This document shows positions 11,306 to 22,808 of a stretch of DNA of 64,000 bases, in pieces (position 1 is the stretch's first letter; each line of letters begins with the position of its first letter). Source of the stretch: Verrucomicrobiota bacterium (lineage in GTDB: Bacteria; Verrucomicrobiota; Verrucomicrobiia; Limisphaerales; UBA1319). The notes beneath the pieces were generated by a model, which saw only the letters and a program-made list of their open reading frames with translations, ran no database searches and was not told the origin of the DNA. The stretch is taken from NCBI GenBank assembly GCA_022709905.1, contig JAKLHY010000012.1, positions 62,001 through 126,000 on the forward strand, in the 5' to 3' direction. The position numbers and the translations under genes are program-made.

Positions 11306-11908
11306 ATGATGGAAACGCACGAATCAAAAAAACTGATCGAACAGCAGCTAAAGGTATTTCTAGGCAAGAAACCTGTTTTGGGACGGCAGGTTTATGTGGC
11401 TTCCGGCGCTGTGGTGGTGGGGGATGTCACCCTGGGTGATGAGAGCAGCGTCTGGTATAACGCCGTGATTCGCGCGGATATTCATCGGATTGTGATCGGC
11501 AACCAATCCAACATCCAGGACAATGCCGTGTTGCATGTCGCTGATGATTTTCCATGCCTAATTGGCAGTCGGGTCACGATTGGTCACGGGGCAATTGTGC
11601 ATGCCTGCGAGGTGGGCGACGAAACCCTGGTTGGCATGGGGGCGGTCATTCTGGAGGGGGCGGTCATCGGGCCCCGATGTCTCATTGGCGCCAACGCCCT
11701 GGTCACAGGCGGATCCAGGTTTCCTGAAGGTTCCCTGGTGCTTGGTTCTCCGGCCAAGGTGGTGCGTCCCCTGCGGTCCGATCAAATCCAGACCGTGCGG
11801 GCCAGCGCGGATAAATACGTGGCCAACGGCCGTTATCACCTCGAAAACTGCATCCAGGTTCATCCCATGTGCGTGCGCCGCCGTCCTCGACGATGCGCGG
11901 CGGGTTAG
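11306..11908 (+). CDS. Gamma-carbonic-anhydrase-like left-handed beta-helix protein
   Basis: About 200 residues from MMETHESKKLIEQQL. Hexapeptide repeats (VVVGDVTLGDESSVWYNAVIRADI...IGNQSNIQDNAVLHV...VTIGHGAIVHACEVGDETLVGMGAVIL) form the left-handed beta-helix of the CamH/YrdA/PaaY group. The metal-site histidines are at VLHV and IGHGAIVHA. Members are carbonic anhydrases, thioesterases or of unknown activity. An open extension to 11231 overlaps the terminator and is unlikely. Confidence 0.85.
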   Translation: MMETHESKKLIEQQLKVFLGKKPVLGRQVYVASGAVVVGDVTLGDESSVWYNAVIRADIHRIVIGNQSNIQDNAVLHVADDFPCLIGSRVTIGHGAIVHACEVGDETLVGMGAVILEGAVIGPRCLIGANALVTGGSRFPEGSLVLGSPAKVVRPLRSDQIQTVRASADKYVANGRYHLENCIQVHPMCVRRRPRRCAAG

Positions 11909-12100
11909 CGTTTGAGGCATATCCATTCGGGAGGAACATCCCGGCAGTCCTTCCATTTGAGGCGTGGTGGCGGGGGAATTTTCGCGGTTATAAAGGTTTT
12001 ACTGCATTCATTTTCCATGGATTGTCTGCCTGGGCTGTCAGACGCACACTTGGCAGGATGATTGATCTTATGAGAATGATGAGGAAAACTTCATTATCTC

Positions 12101-12931
12101 ATGAAAACATTGATAAACCGACGCTCCAATCGAGGTTTTACTCTGATCGAACTCCTGGTGGTGATTGCCATCATCGCCATTCTGGCGGGCATGTTGTTGC
12201 CGGCCTTGGCCAAAGCCAAGAGTAAGGCTCAGGGCATTCTTTGTATGAATAACACCAAGCAGTTGGGTCTGGCTTGGATCCTCTATGCGGATGATTATGA
12301 AGGCAACCTGGTCCGCAACCATCATGGGGGCGACGCTCAAGGAGGTGCCAACCGCCTCGGGTGGGTAACGGGGTGGCTTTCCTGGACCACGAGCAGCGAC
12401 AACACCAACACGTTGTTTTTGACCGACGAGAATTATGCGAAACTGGCTCGTTACTCGAACAAGGCCAAAAATATTTATAAATGTCCTGCCGACAAATATT
12501 TGCATCAAACACAAAAGGCCAGGGGATGGTCGGAGCGTGTTCGCAGTATTTCCATGAACTCCTGTATGGGCGACGGAAACGACAAGAATTGGTATGGCAG
12601 ACTCCACACGGTTTACAAGAAGATCAGTGACATGAAAAAAACTCCGCCGGTCAAGGCCTGGGTTTTTGTGGATGAACAGCCCGATAGCATCAACGATGGG
12701 TGTTTCTTTGTGAACGTTCAAAGCCCTGAAATCGTCGACATGCCGGCGAGTTATCACAATGGCGCGTGCGGTTTTGCCTTTGCGGATGGGCACTCGGAGA
12801 TCAAGAAGTGGGTGGATCCCGTTGTCGCCAAGGCGCCTATTCGCTACCAGGATATGGCGCGAATCACGATCCAGAAGACGAATCCCGATTGGATCTGGTT
12901 GGTGCAGCATACCAGTGAACCCCAGGATTGA
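12101..12931 (+). CDS. Prepilin-like protein, first tandem copy
   Basis: 276 residues. The short basic leader ends at the prepilin peptidase site [10 protein letters not shown], followed by the hydrophobic helix with Glu5 and [19 protein letters not shown]. The C-terminus has [11 protein letters not shown], the H-x9-DG-type motif of the large Planctomycetes/Verrucomicrobia prepilin family. The protein is probably processed and assembled in an envelope pseudopilus. It is closely similar along its length to the next gene. Confidence 0.85.
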   Translation: MKTLINRRSNRGFTLIELLVVIAIIAILAGMLLPALAKAKSKAQGILCMNNTKQLGLAWILYADDYEGNLVRNHHGGDAQGGANRLGWVTGWLSWTTSSDNTNTLFLTDENYAKLARYSNKAKNIYKCPADKYLHQTQKARGWSERVRSISMNSCMGDGNDKNWYGRLHTVYKKISDMKKTPPVKAWVFVDEQPDSINDGCFFVNVQSPEIVDMPASYHNGACGFAFADGHSEIKKWVDPVVAKAPIRYQDMARITIQKTNPDWIWLVQHTSEPQD

Positions 12932-13207
12932 TTTTTTGATATATCTCAAAAAAGTCCTGACCTCGTTATCCAGATGGGGCCAAAGCGTAACCACCAGTCA
13001 GGGGTGTGCCGCAAGACGCACACTAGGCAACTCCGTCCGAACGGCGTTAAACTTGCTCCAGAGACTGGGGAACCAGGTTCGTGGGCCTGTGGAATGGAAG
13101 ACTGGCGAGCCGGAATCCAGTGGCGGTAATAGATGTTCTTAAGAGTTGACGCGCCCTTGGGAACTTCTTAATTTGCCCAAACAATCAAAAAACCAACGCG
13201 CACGTTT

Positions 13208-14044
13208 ATGAATAACCAAATCTGTCATCGACAGAAGCTTTCGAAGGGTTTCACGCTGATCGAACTCCTGGTCGTAATTGCGATCATCGCGATCCTGGCT
13301 GGCATGCTCCTGCCCGCTCTTGCCAAAGCCAAGAGCAAAGCTCAAGGCATCCTCTGCATGAACAACACCAAGCAGCTCGGCTTGGCGTGGATTCTCTACT
13401 CGGATGACTACAATGGGACCCTTGTCCGGAACCACCACGGCGGAGACGCTCAAGGTGGCGCCAACAAACTGGGATGGGTGACCGGATGGATGGATTGGAC
13501 GACGAGCCGGGACAACACCAATCTTTTGTTCCTGATCGACGAGAACTATGCCAAGCTGGCTCGTTACTCCAACAAGGCCAAGAACCTTTACAAATGCCCT
13601 GCCGACAAGTATTTGGCTCCAACCCAAAAAGGCCGAGGCTGGAGCGAGCGCGCTCGCAGCATTTCCATGAATTCCTGCATGGGGGATGGGAATGACAAGA
13701 ACTGGTACGGCAATCTTCACACCATCTACCTCAAGATGACGGATATGAAGAAGCTGCCGCCCGTGAATGCCTGGGTGTTTGTCGATGAACAGCCGGATAG
13801 CATCAATGACGGCTGCAACTTCGTGAATGTCCAGACGCCGCAGATTGTGGACGCGCCGGCCAGTTACCACAACGGGGCCTGTGGCTATTGCTTTGCTGAC
13901 GGCCATTCCGAGATCAAGAAATGGAACGATGTCAAGTTCAGCAAGATCCCGGTGAGATACTCATCGTTCAGCGCGATTACCGTGGCAGCGACGAGCCCGG
14001 ATTATATTTGGTTGAAGCAGCATACCAGCGAGCCGAAGAACTAA
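13208..14044 (+). CDS. Prepilin-like protein, second tandem copy
   Basis: 278 residues. It has the same architecture as the gene at 12101 (leader, [40 protein letters not shown]), and long identical stretches such as [12 protein letters not shown] show recent duplication. The 276 bp between the copies hold no gene. A strong terminator follows, so this copy is the end of the unit. Confidence 0.85.
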   Translation: MNNQICHRQKLSKGFTLIELLVVIAIIAILAGMLLPALAKAKSKAQGILCMNNTKQLGLAWILYSDDYNGTLVRNHHGGDAQGGANKLGWVTGWMDWTTSRDNTNLLFLIDENYAKLARYSNKAKNLYKCPADKYLAPTQKGRGWSERARSISMNSCMGDGNDKNWYGNLHTIYLKMTDMKKLPPVNAWVFVDEQPDSINDGCNFVNVQTPQIVDAPASYHNGACGYCFADGHSEIKKWNDVKFSKIPVRYSSFSAITVAATSPDYIWLKQHTSEPKN

Positions 14045-14059
14045 TCCCTTTAGTGTTCC

Positions 14060-14090
14060 GAGGGCCTGTCATTCGACAGGCCCTTTTTTT
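14060..14090 (+). terminator. Rho-independent terminator
   Basis: The stem AGGGCCTGTC/GACAGGCCCT with an ATTC loop is followed by seven T, 16 nt after the second prepilin gene. Confidence 0.9.
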
Positions 14091-14225
14091 ATGATCGCAA
14101 GCCTTGCGCCGATTGGCGAGTTGGCCTAAGATCGCGCGAAATTCGCTTCAGACAGTTGACGATTCCTCTCCCCGGGGAAAGGATTCGGTGTCTGGTTATA
14201 GGTTGCTTTGGAAGTTCATTCTGTC

Positions 14226-15071
14226 ATGACACTTGATGATCTAAACAAACGGCTGGCGGTTTGCAGTTGGTCGCTGCAACCGGAGAATCCCCAACAGTTG
14301 CTGGAACGATTGGAGGCGACAGGCATCCGTCAGATGCAGTGCGCGCTCGATCCGCTGCGTGACGATCCCAAGGTATGGGGCGCGATGCCATCGATGTGCG
14401 CCGATCGCGGGATTCAAATCGTTTCCGGGATGTTTGGCACCAAGGGCGAAGACTATTCCACCTTGGAATCCATTCGGTTGACAGGGGGCTTGGTGCCCGA
14501 TGCGACCTGGGATGAAAACTGGCGAAACATACAGGCCACCGCGGTTCTGGCTCGACAGATGGGAGTTCAGCTGGTGACCTTCCACGCCGGATTTTTGCCG
14601 CATGAACCCGCCCATCCCGATTTCGACAAACTGCTGAAGCGCGCTCGCCAGGTCGCTGATGTGTTTGCCGATAACGACCTGCAGTTGGCCATGGAAACCG
14701 GTCAGGAGACAGCCGAAACCCTGAGCGCTTTCCTGCAGCATTTGGACCGGCGGAATGTCGGTGTGAATTTTGATCCTGCCAACATGATCCTTTACAATCA
14801 AGGCCAGCCGATTGATGCCCTGCGCATCCTGAGCCCATGGATAAGGCAGTGTCATATCAAGGATGCGGTGCGGACTCGGACTCCCGGCACCTGGGGCGAG
14901 GAAGTGCCGGTGGGAACCGGGCAAGTGGATTGGCTTGCCTTTATGCGCACCCTTTCCAAACAGAGTTTTACGGGCCATCTCGTGATTGAGCGCGAAGCCG
15001 GCACGCAGCGTGTTCAGGACATCCGGACGGCTGTGACTCATTTACGGGCGGTAGGAGCCCAAGGTGTTTAA
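14226..15071 (+). CDS. Sugar phosphate isomerase/epimerase (AP-endonuclease 2-like TIM barrel)
   Basis: 281 residues. LVTFHAGFLPHE, LQLAMETGQETAETLSAFL, VGVNFDPANMILY and QCHIKDAV are the metal-site strands of the xylose-isomerase-like TIM barrel (E, D, H ligands). The final GHLVIEREAG supplies the last acidic residue. It probably isomerises or epimerises a sugar derivative. A Gfo/Idh/MocA oxidoreductase starts 65 nt downstream, a common partnership in sugar or inositol catabolism. Confidence 0.85.
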   Translation: MTLDDLNKRLAVCSWSLQPENPQQLLERLEATGIRQMQCALDPLRDDPKVWGAMPSMCADRGIQIVSGMFGTKGEDYSTLESIRLTGGLVPDATWDENWRNIQATAVLARQMGVQLVTFHAGFLPHEPAHPDFDKLLKRARQVADVFADNDLQLAMETGQETAETLSAFLQHLDRRNVGVNFDPANMILYNQGQPIDALRILSPWIRQCHIKDAVRTRTPGTWGEEVPVGTGQVDWLAFMRTLSKQSFTGHLVIEREAGTQRVQDIRTAVTHLRAVGAQGV

Positions 15072-15136
15072 GCCTGCGATTACGAACAGGCTGATCGTAT
15101 GCCGCACATTAACCCCTCTCACAAGGAAACGTTGTT

Positions 15137-16162
15137 ATGATTCAAGTTGGCGTCGTTGGCATGGGATTCATGGGAGTCACTCACATCAAGGCTTACCGGC
15201 AGGTGAACGGTGTCCGTTTGGCCGCGATTTGTGATTCCGTGCGCCTGCCCCTGGATGGTGATTTCTCCAAGATCAGCGGGAACCTCGGCGGTGGCGAAAC
15301 GCTCCGCTTAGATATGACCCAGATCAAGGCTTACCGCGATTTTAACGAAATGCTCCAGAATCCGGATATCCAACTGGTCGATATCTGCACTCCGACCTCG
15401 TCGCACGCCCCTCTGGCGACCGCCGCCTTGAAGGCCGGGAAACATGTGATTTGCGAAAAACCCCTCGCCCGCAACAGCGGAATCGCACATGATATTGTGC
15501 AAGCTGCCTCCCAAGCGCAGACCTATCTCCTGCCCGCCATGTGCATCCGCTTCTGGCCGGAATGGGCTTATGCAAAGAAACTCATCGATGATTCGGTTTT
15601 TGGGAAAGTCCTGGCCGCGCGCTTCCGGCGCGTGTCCGAGCCTCCCGCATGGGGACGGGAGAGTTATTTCCAGGGCCAACAGTCCGGCGGCGCGCTTCTG
15701 GATCTTCATATTCACGATACGGACTTTGTGCAATTCTGCTTTGGGCGGCCGCTCTCGGTCTGCTCGCATGGCTGCAGTCGCTTCAGCGGCGCCATGGACC
15801 ACGTCGTTACTCAATACCGCGTGAAGTCCGGCGCCGTTGTTTATGCCGAGGGAAGCTGGTTGATGAGTTCAGGGCATGGATTTAACATGGCCTACACCGT
15901 TGCTTTTGAAAAAGCCACTTTGGACTATGACCTTTCCCGGGGAGCTGAAGCCCTGCGCTTGTTCGAGGAAGGCAAGCCGCCGCAAACCATCAAGTGCCCG
16001 GGCGCCGACGGTTATGTCGGCGAACTGCAGCACATGGTGGATTCGGTCCTGGGCGGAAAACCGCCGTCGATCGTGACACCGGCCGACGGGTTAAGCGCTG
16101 TTGAGATTTGTGAGGCGGAGGAAAAATCCATCCTCACCAAACAGGAAGTTCCTTTAGGCTGA
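15137..16162 (+). CDS. Gfo/Idh/MocA-family oxidoreductase
   Basis: 341 residues. The N-terminal Rossmann motif is VGVVGMGFMGVTHIKAY, followed by the family signature HVICEKPLARN and the C-terminal alpha/beta domain with LLDLHIHDTDFVQF. Unlike the protein at 4563 it has no export signal, so it acts in the cytoplasm. It probably forms an operon with the TIM-barrel isomerase just upstream; substrate unknown. Confidence 0.9.
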   Translation: MIQVGVVGMGFMGVTHIKAYRQVNGVRLAAICDSVRLPLDGDFSKISGNLGGGETLRLDMTQIKAYRDFNEMLQNPDIQLVDICTPTSSHAPLATAALKAGKHVICEKPLARNSGIAHDIVQAASQAQTYLLPAMCIRFWPEWAYAKKLIDDSVFGKVLAARFRRVSEPPAWGRESYFQGQQSGGALLDLHIHDTDFVQFCFGRPLSVCSHGCSRFSGAMDHVVTQYRVKSGAVVYAEGSWLMSSGHGFNMAYTVAFEKATLDYDLSRGAEALRLFEEGKPPQTIKCPGADGYVGELQHMVDSVLGGKPPSIVTPADGLSAVEICEAEEKSILTKQEVPLG

Positions 16163-16221
16163 GCCAGTCACCGTTGCCTGCCGCGAAGGGGGGCGATGCC
16201 GCGCATTTCCTGACCGGTTGA

Positions 16222-17058
16222 TCAGGGAAGCTCGATCAGTTCGCCGCTCCTGGCGATTTGGAAAGGGATCGGACCCAAGAGACGAGCCGCAAGTTTGCCC
16301 AGCTGCGCCCGGTCTTCCCAAAGCGCCCGCGCCAGATGGACGAATACGATGCGTCCAATCTTACGGCCCCGCAATCTCTCAAAAAGATCTTCCGGCCGGA
16401 CATGCGCCATCTCGCAAACCAGAAGATCAAGGGGCTTTTCCAGGAGCGGCTTCAGGTCTTCTACCGCGCCGATGTCGCCGCTATGCCCGATCCTCCACGG
16501 CCCGTGTTCAATCACAAAACTATAAGCTTCAAAAGGAGTCTTCGGATACCGCTTCTGAAACTGCCGTCGTAAGGAGATCAAATGACTGCCGCGATGCGGC
16601 GTCACACGAGTGTTGGAAAGCACCGTGGTCCGGCCGGTCCGCAAAGAAAAAAACGAAGTCTTGAAACCCAGGAGCTCCCTAAAAATACAGCTGGTATCCA
16701 GCATGTCGCGCACCGGTTCAATCCCCCTGCCCGGCAAAAAAACTCTCAGATCCCTCGTCCGCTGCTCCAGCCAAAATCCCTGCATCAGCATGAAAAACCC
16801 TCCCACGTGGTCACAATGCATGTGGGATAGAAAAATACCGTCAATATCGTCAAATCCAACCTCCGCGGCCTTCAGAGCATCACAGACTGAATCCCCGCAG
16901 TCCATCAAAAGGGATTGCCCAGGAAAAGTATAGAGAAAAGCCGCATGGTGCCGTGCCGCGCAAGGCCAGCCATCCCCGATTCCGATGCATCTGACTGAAA
17001 ACGACTGCTTTCCGGATTTCACAGAAGCATAATAACCGATGAACTTCCATTTAGCCAA
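16222..17058 (-). CDS. Metallo-beta-lactamase-fold hydrolase (RNase Z-like)
   Basis: 278 residues. HHAAFLYTFPGQSLLMDCGDS and IFLSHMHCDHVGGFF show the HxHxDH motif, with later metal ligands near IGHSGDIGAVEDL and FVHLARA. The sequence is closer to the ribonuclease Z/arylsulfatase branch than to the UlaG-like protein at 9657, but lacks features that would name the substrate. It is divergently arranged with the exonuclease gene. Confidence 0.78.
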   Translation of the reverse strand: MAKWKFIGYYASVKSGKQSFSVRCIGIGDGWPCAARHHAAFLYTFPGQSLLMDCGDSVCDALKAAEVGFDDIDGIFLSHMHCDHVGGFFMLMQGFWLEQRTRDLRVFLPGRGIEPVRDMLDTSCIFRELLGFKTSFFSLRTGRTTVLSNTRVTPHRGSHLISLRRQFQKRYPKTPFEAYSFVIEHGPWRIGHSGDIGAVEDLKPLLEKPLDLLVCEMAHVRPEDLFERLRGRKIGRIVFVHLARALWEDRAQLGKLAARLLGPIPFQIARSGELIELP

Positions 17059-17171
17059 GCGAGTTGGTTAAGGCAATCCATTTGCCAGGCAGGCATCCCC
17101 TGGCCAAATCCCGGTTGACCGATGAATATGGGCTTGAACAAAACCGCACTTCATGCCCCATACTCCAAGCC

Positions 17172-17891
17172 ATGGCAACCCTCGTGTTCGATATAGAAAC
17201 CTCGGCACTTCCCCTCGAGGCATTCGATGATGTCCAACAGGAATACCTCTTCCGCGAGGCCGGCAAACTCACCGACGAAACCCAACGCCAACTTAAACGC
17301 GAGGAGATCCATCGCCAGTTCAGTCTCTGGCCTCTCACCGCCCAAGTGGTCTGCCTCGCCATGCTCAATGCCGATACCTCCCGAGGCCAAGTCCTCTTCA
17401 CGGCCAATGATTTCGAAGATGAAGCCGATGACGCCGGTCCCGTCGAATTCGTGCCGTGTGTCGATGAGGCCGAGTTGTTGACCGCCTTCTGGGATGTGGC
17501 CAGACACTACGACCAGATCGTGACATTCAACGGCCGCAGTTTCGATGTTCCCTTCATTTACCTCCGCTCCGCACTGCTCAAAGTTAATATCACCCGCAGA
17601 GACTGGCTCGGCTATCGATTCCAAACCGAACCCCACTGCGATCTCGCTGAACAACTGACCTTCTACAGCGTCAGCGGCCGCGAAGGAGCCGCCCGCAAAT
17701 TCAACCTCGATTTCTACTGCAAGGCCTTCGGCCTCCAATCTCCAAAAAGCCAAGGCATCACCGGAATGGATGTCACCGAACTCGTCCGCCAGGAACGCTT
17801 TCGCGATATCGCCGAATACTGCTTGCGGGATGTCCAGGCCACCGTGCTTCTTTTCCAGATCTGGAAAGAACGCCTGGCGGGCATCAAGTAA
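17172..17891 (+). CDS. PolB-like predicted 3'-5' exonuclease (RNase H fold)
   Basis: 239 residues. The DEDD-type motifs are TLVFDIETSALP (D, E), ITFNGRSFDVPF-type VTFNGRSFDVPF (D) and the C-terminal YCLRDVQATVLLF (D). This matches the stand-alone exonucleases related to the proofreading domain of B-family polymerases. It would degrade DNA or RNA 3' ends; the role is unknown. An open N-terminal extension to 17064 is atypical, so the ATG directly before the first motif was chosen. Confidence 0.82.
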   Translation: MATLVFDIETSALPLEAFDDVQQEYLFREAGKLTDETQRQLKREEIHRQFSLWPLTAQVVCLAMLNADTSRGQVLFTANDFEDEADDAGPVEFVPCVDEAELLTAFWDVARHYDQIVTFNGRSFDVPFIYLRSALLKVNITRRDWLGYRFQTEPHCDLAEQLTFYSVSGREGAARKFNLDFYCKAFGLQSPKSQGITGMDVTELVRQERFRDIAEYCLRDVQATVLLFQIWKERLAGIK

Positions 17892-18084
17892 GCCTTCCTG
17901 AGACACTCCAGGTGAGACACCAGCGTCGAACCTAGTGACATTCTGACGCTTTATCGGATTTTTGAGGGACGCTCGCCCGGGGATTTTTTGTCATATAATA
18001 TTTATAATTAGGTATTTATGAATAACAACTGTGCTTGGCATCGACCTTGCTAGGGATGAACAGGTATGTGTTTAAAGGAATTTT

Positions 18085-20028
18085 ATGGCTAAAGTACTGG
18101 GCATTGATTTAGGCACAACGAACTCTTGCATGGCCGTAATGGAAGGTGGAGAGCCTTTGGTGTTGGAAAATTCCGAAGGCAAGCGCACGACACCATCCGT
18201 GGTGGCATTCACGAAGTCGGGTGAACGCCTGGTTGGGGATGCCGCTAAACGCCAAGCCGTGACGAATCCGCGGAACACGGTTTACTCGATCAAACGCTTC
18301 ATGGGCCGCAAATTTGACGAGGTTCAGGAAGAAACTAAGCGGATTCCGTATAAAGTGGTGCGGGCGAATAACGGAGATGCGGCGGTGGAAGTCGAGATTG
18401 ACGGCAAGCCTCGAGTGTTCAGTCCTCCTGAGATTTCGGCGATGATTCTGGCAAAACTCAAGGCGGACGCGGAGATGCGACTGGGAGAAAAGATCACCCA
18501 GGCGGTGATCACAGTTCCCGCCTATTTCAACGATTCACAAAGGCAAGCCACGAAGGACGCCGGCCGCATTGCCGGCCTGGAAGTACTGCGCATCATCAAC
18601 GAGCCCACAGCTGCTTCCCTGGCCTATGGCCTGGATAAGAAGAAGGATGAAAAGATCGCGGTTTACGATTTAGGCGGCGGCACGTTTGACATTTCGGTTT
18701 TGGAGATTGGGGACGGTGTGTTTGAGGTCAAAGCCACCAATGGTGACACGCACCTGGGGGGGGATGATTGGGACAATCGTCTCATGGATTGGATTCTGGA
18801 TGAATTCAAGAAGGACACGGGCATGGATCTGCGCAAGCAGCCGGACGCTTTGCAGCGAATCAAGGAAGAAGCCGAGAAAGCCAAGATCGCCCTGTCGAGT
18901 GCCCAACAATACGAGATCAATTTGCCGTTTATTACGGCGGATGCCAGCGGTCCCAAGCACATTTCGTTGAAACTGACCCGGGCGAAGATGGAACAGTTAT
19001 GCGACGATCTGTTCTCCCGAACCATGGGACCGGTTCGCAACTGTTTGAACGATGCCGGTGTCGCGGCGGAGAAGATTGACGAATTAGTCCTGGTGGGCGG
19101 GATGACCCGGATGCCTCGGGTGGTTGAGATCGCCCACAGCCTGGTCGACAAGCCGCCGCATCAGGGAGTGAATCCTGACGAAGTGGTTGCTGTGGGCGCC
19201 GGCATTCAGGGAGGCGTGTTGAAGGGCGACGTCAAGGACGTCTTGCTTCTGGATGTGACGCCGCTTTCTCTGGGCATTGAAACCCTGGGAGGCGTTTTTA
19301 CCCGCCTGATCGAGCGCAACACAACAATTCCGACCCGGAAATCCGAGATATTCTCCACGGCTTCCGACAGTCAGCCTGCGGTTGAGATTCACGTGTTGCA
19401 GGGCGAACGTCCCATGGCGCGCGACAACAAGACCATTGGCAAATTCCATCTGACGGACATTCCTCCGGCTCCCCGGGGTGTGCCGCAGATTGAAGTCACT
19501 TTTGACATCGACGCCAACGGGATCCTGCACGTGAGCGCCAAGGATCTGGGCACCGGCAAGGAGCAGAAGATTACCATCACCGCCAGCAGCGGTCTATCCA
19601 AGGATGAGATTGAGCGGATGCGTAAGGAGGCGGACCTGCATGCTGACGAAGACAAGAAGCAGCGCGAGGAAATCGAGATTCGGAACGAGGCGGACAACGC
19701 CGTTTACCGGACCGAGAAGATGATTCGCGACAATGCCGACAAGATTCCTGCCGACGACAAGGCGAAAATCGAGAAGGCCGCCGCGGAGGTCAAAGAAGCC
19801 CTGAAGGGCTCCGACACTTCCGCGATCAAATCGGCATCCGAGCGTCTGAACCAATCGTGGCAGTCTGTTTCGGAGCAGCTTTACCGTGCGGCGGCCGAAA
19901 AAGCGCAGGCCGGCAAGGCTCAATCGCCGCCGCCTTCCGAAGAGGGCGGATCCTCGGCCAAGGAGAGCGGTCCCAAAGGCGAGGGTCCCATCATTGACGC
20001 CGAAGTGGTGGATGAGAAAAAAGATTAA
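18085..20028 (+). CDS. dnaK: Chaperone DnaK (Hsp70)
   Basis: 647 residues of standard length. [41 protein letters not shown] and [12 protein letters not shown] are the ATPase signatures, and the substrate-binding domain and acidic disordered tail follow ([16 protein letters not shown]). The upstream 193 bp contain a strikingly AT-rich block (about 17985-18025, with TATAATATTTATAAT), a likely promoter zone; no CIRCE repeat is visible. groES follows 155 nt later on the same strand. Confidence 0.97.
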   Translation: MAKVLGIDLGTTNSCMAVMEGGEPLVLENSEGKRTTPSVVAFTKSGERLVGDAAKRQAVTNPRNTVYSIKRFMGRKFDEVQEETKRIPYKVVRANNGDAAVEVEIDGKPRVFSPPEISAMILAKLKADAEMRLGEKITQAVITVPAYFNDSQRQATKDAGRIAGLEVLRIINEPTAASLAYGLDKKKDEKIAVYDLGGGTFDISVLEIGDGVFEVKATNGDTHLGGDDWDNRLMDWILDEFKKDTGMDLRKQPDALQRIKEEAEKAKIALSSAQQYEINLPFITADASGPKHISLKLTRAKMEQLCDDLFSRTMGPVRNCLNDAGVAAEKIDELVLVGGMTRMPRVVEIAHSLVDKPPHQGVNPDEVVAVGAGIQGGVLKGDVKDVLLLDVTPLSLGIETLGGVFTRLIERNTTIPTRKSEIFSTASDSQPAVEIHVLQGERPMARDNKTIGKFHLTDIPPAPRGVPQIEVTFDIDANGILHVSAKDLGTGKEQKITITASSGLSKDEIERMRKEADLHADEDKKQREEIEIRNEADNAVYRTEKMIRDNADKIPADDKAKIEKAAAEVKEALKGSDTSAIKSASERLNQSWQSVSEQLYRAAAEKAQAGKAQSPPPSEEGGSSAKESGPKGEGPIIDAEVVDEKKD

Positions 20029-20183
20029 GGGTCGGTAGTATCGCCGCAGGCTGGCGGGCGAGCCCCAGAGGCTTGCTTTACGGCCAACGGAGAAATCGTG
20101 GATCTGCGACGGGTGTCGCGGAGTTGCCTGGAACCGACAGAACCGAGAGAACCGAAAACAAAACAAAGGAAAAAATCGAACCT

Positions 20184-22135
<1,952 letters not shown>

Positions 22136-22166
22136 ATCCCTCTAACTGAACTTTACTGATTCACCC

Positions 22167-22194
22167 GAGGCTGGCTTATGCCAGCCTCATTTTA
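22167..22194. terminator. Terminator after groEL
   Basis: The stem GAGGCTGGC/GCCAGCCTC with a TTAT loop is followed by ATTTTAT. It lies between groEL and the convergent YHS-like gene and may act in both directions. Confidence 0.8.
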
Positions 22195-22281
22195 TGTACA
22201 TCGGACCGGAGTCAGCGCTTGCCGGTCCGATCGTGGATCAGGCTGGCCTCCATAGCGGAGCGGAAATCCGAACCAGCGAAA

Positions 22282-22578
22282 TTACCGTGTTTTTTGGGGC
22301 GATTTCTTTTCCGCCTCTTCGAGTTTCTTAATGTACTTGGCGGTGTTCTTGTTAAACTCTTTGAGGCAACCCTTGCAACACAACTTAATCTCCCGCCCTT
22401 CGTGGGTGAACACGTAGGGCTTGCCCATGCCCCCCAGTTTCTCACCCGTCACCGCGCACGTTTCCAATGGATATGGCTTCGGCGGATTGGCCTTTGTGGC
22501 GGCCGCAATGTTGCCACCGGCCCATAGCATCCCCGCCAATGCCAGAACCGCCATCGAGTATTTCATCATCGTTTTCAT
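22282..22578 (-). CDS. Exported YHS-like metal-binding small protein
   Basis: 98 residues. A signal peptide (MKTMMKYSMAVLALAGMLWAG) is followed by YPLETCAVTGEKLGGMGKP and EIKLCCKGCLKEFNKN. The Cys pattern (C, then CCxxC) and the Phe at the end resemble YHS/TRASH metal-binding domains. It is probably periplasmic and may handle copper or another soft metal. The annotated start is the Met directly before the signal peptide. Confidence 0.72.
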   Translation of the reverse strand: MKTMMKYSMAVLALAGMLWAGGNIAAATKANPPKPYPLETCAVTGEKLGGMGKPYVFTHEGREIKLCCKGCLKEFNKNTAKYIKKLEEAEKKSPQKTR

Positions 22579-22808
22579 GTCTCGGTCATTCAATCGCCCT
22601 ACTATACCACTTGTCCCGCAACTTGCGATGATGCTTCCGACGGAAAATATTGGGTTTTCGCATTCCATTGACCGGGAGATGCCTGGTTGTTAGGCTCAAC
22701 GCCGGCTTGCGATGGAGACCTCGGCAACAAGACGGTGTCCCGCTTATTCCAAAAAACCGTCAGGAAACAGCATCCTTGTGTTCGATAGAAAACGACGAAA
22801 AGAAATCC

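Noticed and set aside
17892-18084. CIRCE/HrcA operator before dnaK
   Set aside because: No TTAGCACTC-N9-GAGTGCTAA pattern or clear variant could be found.
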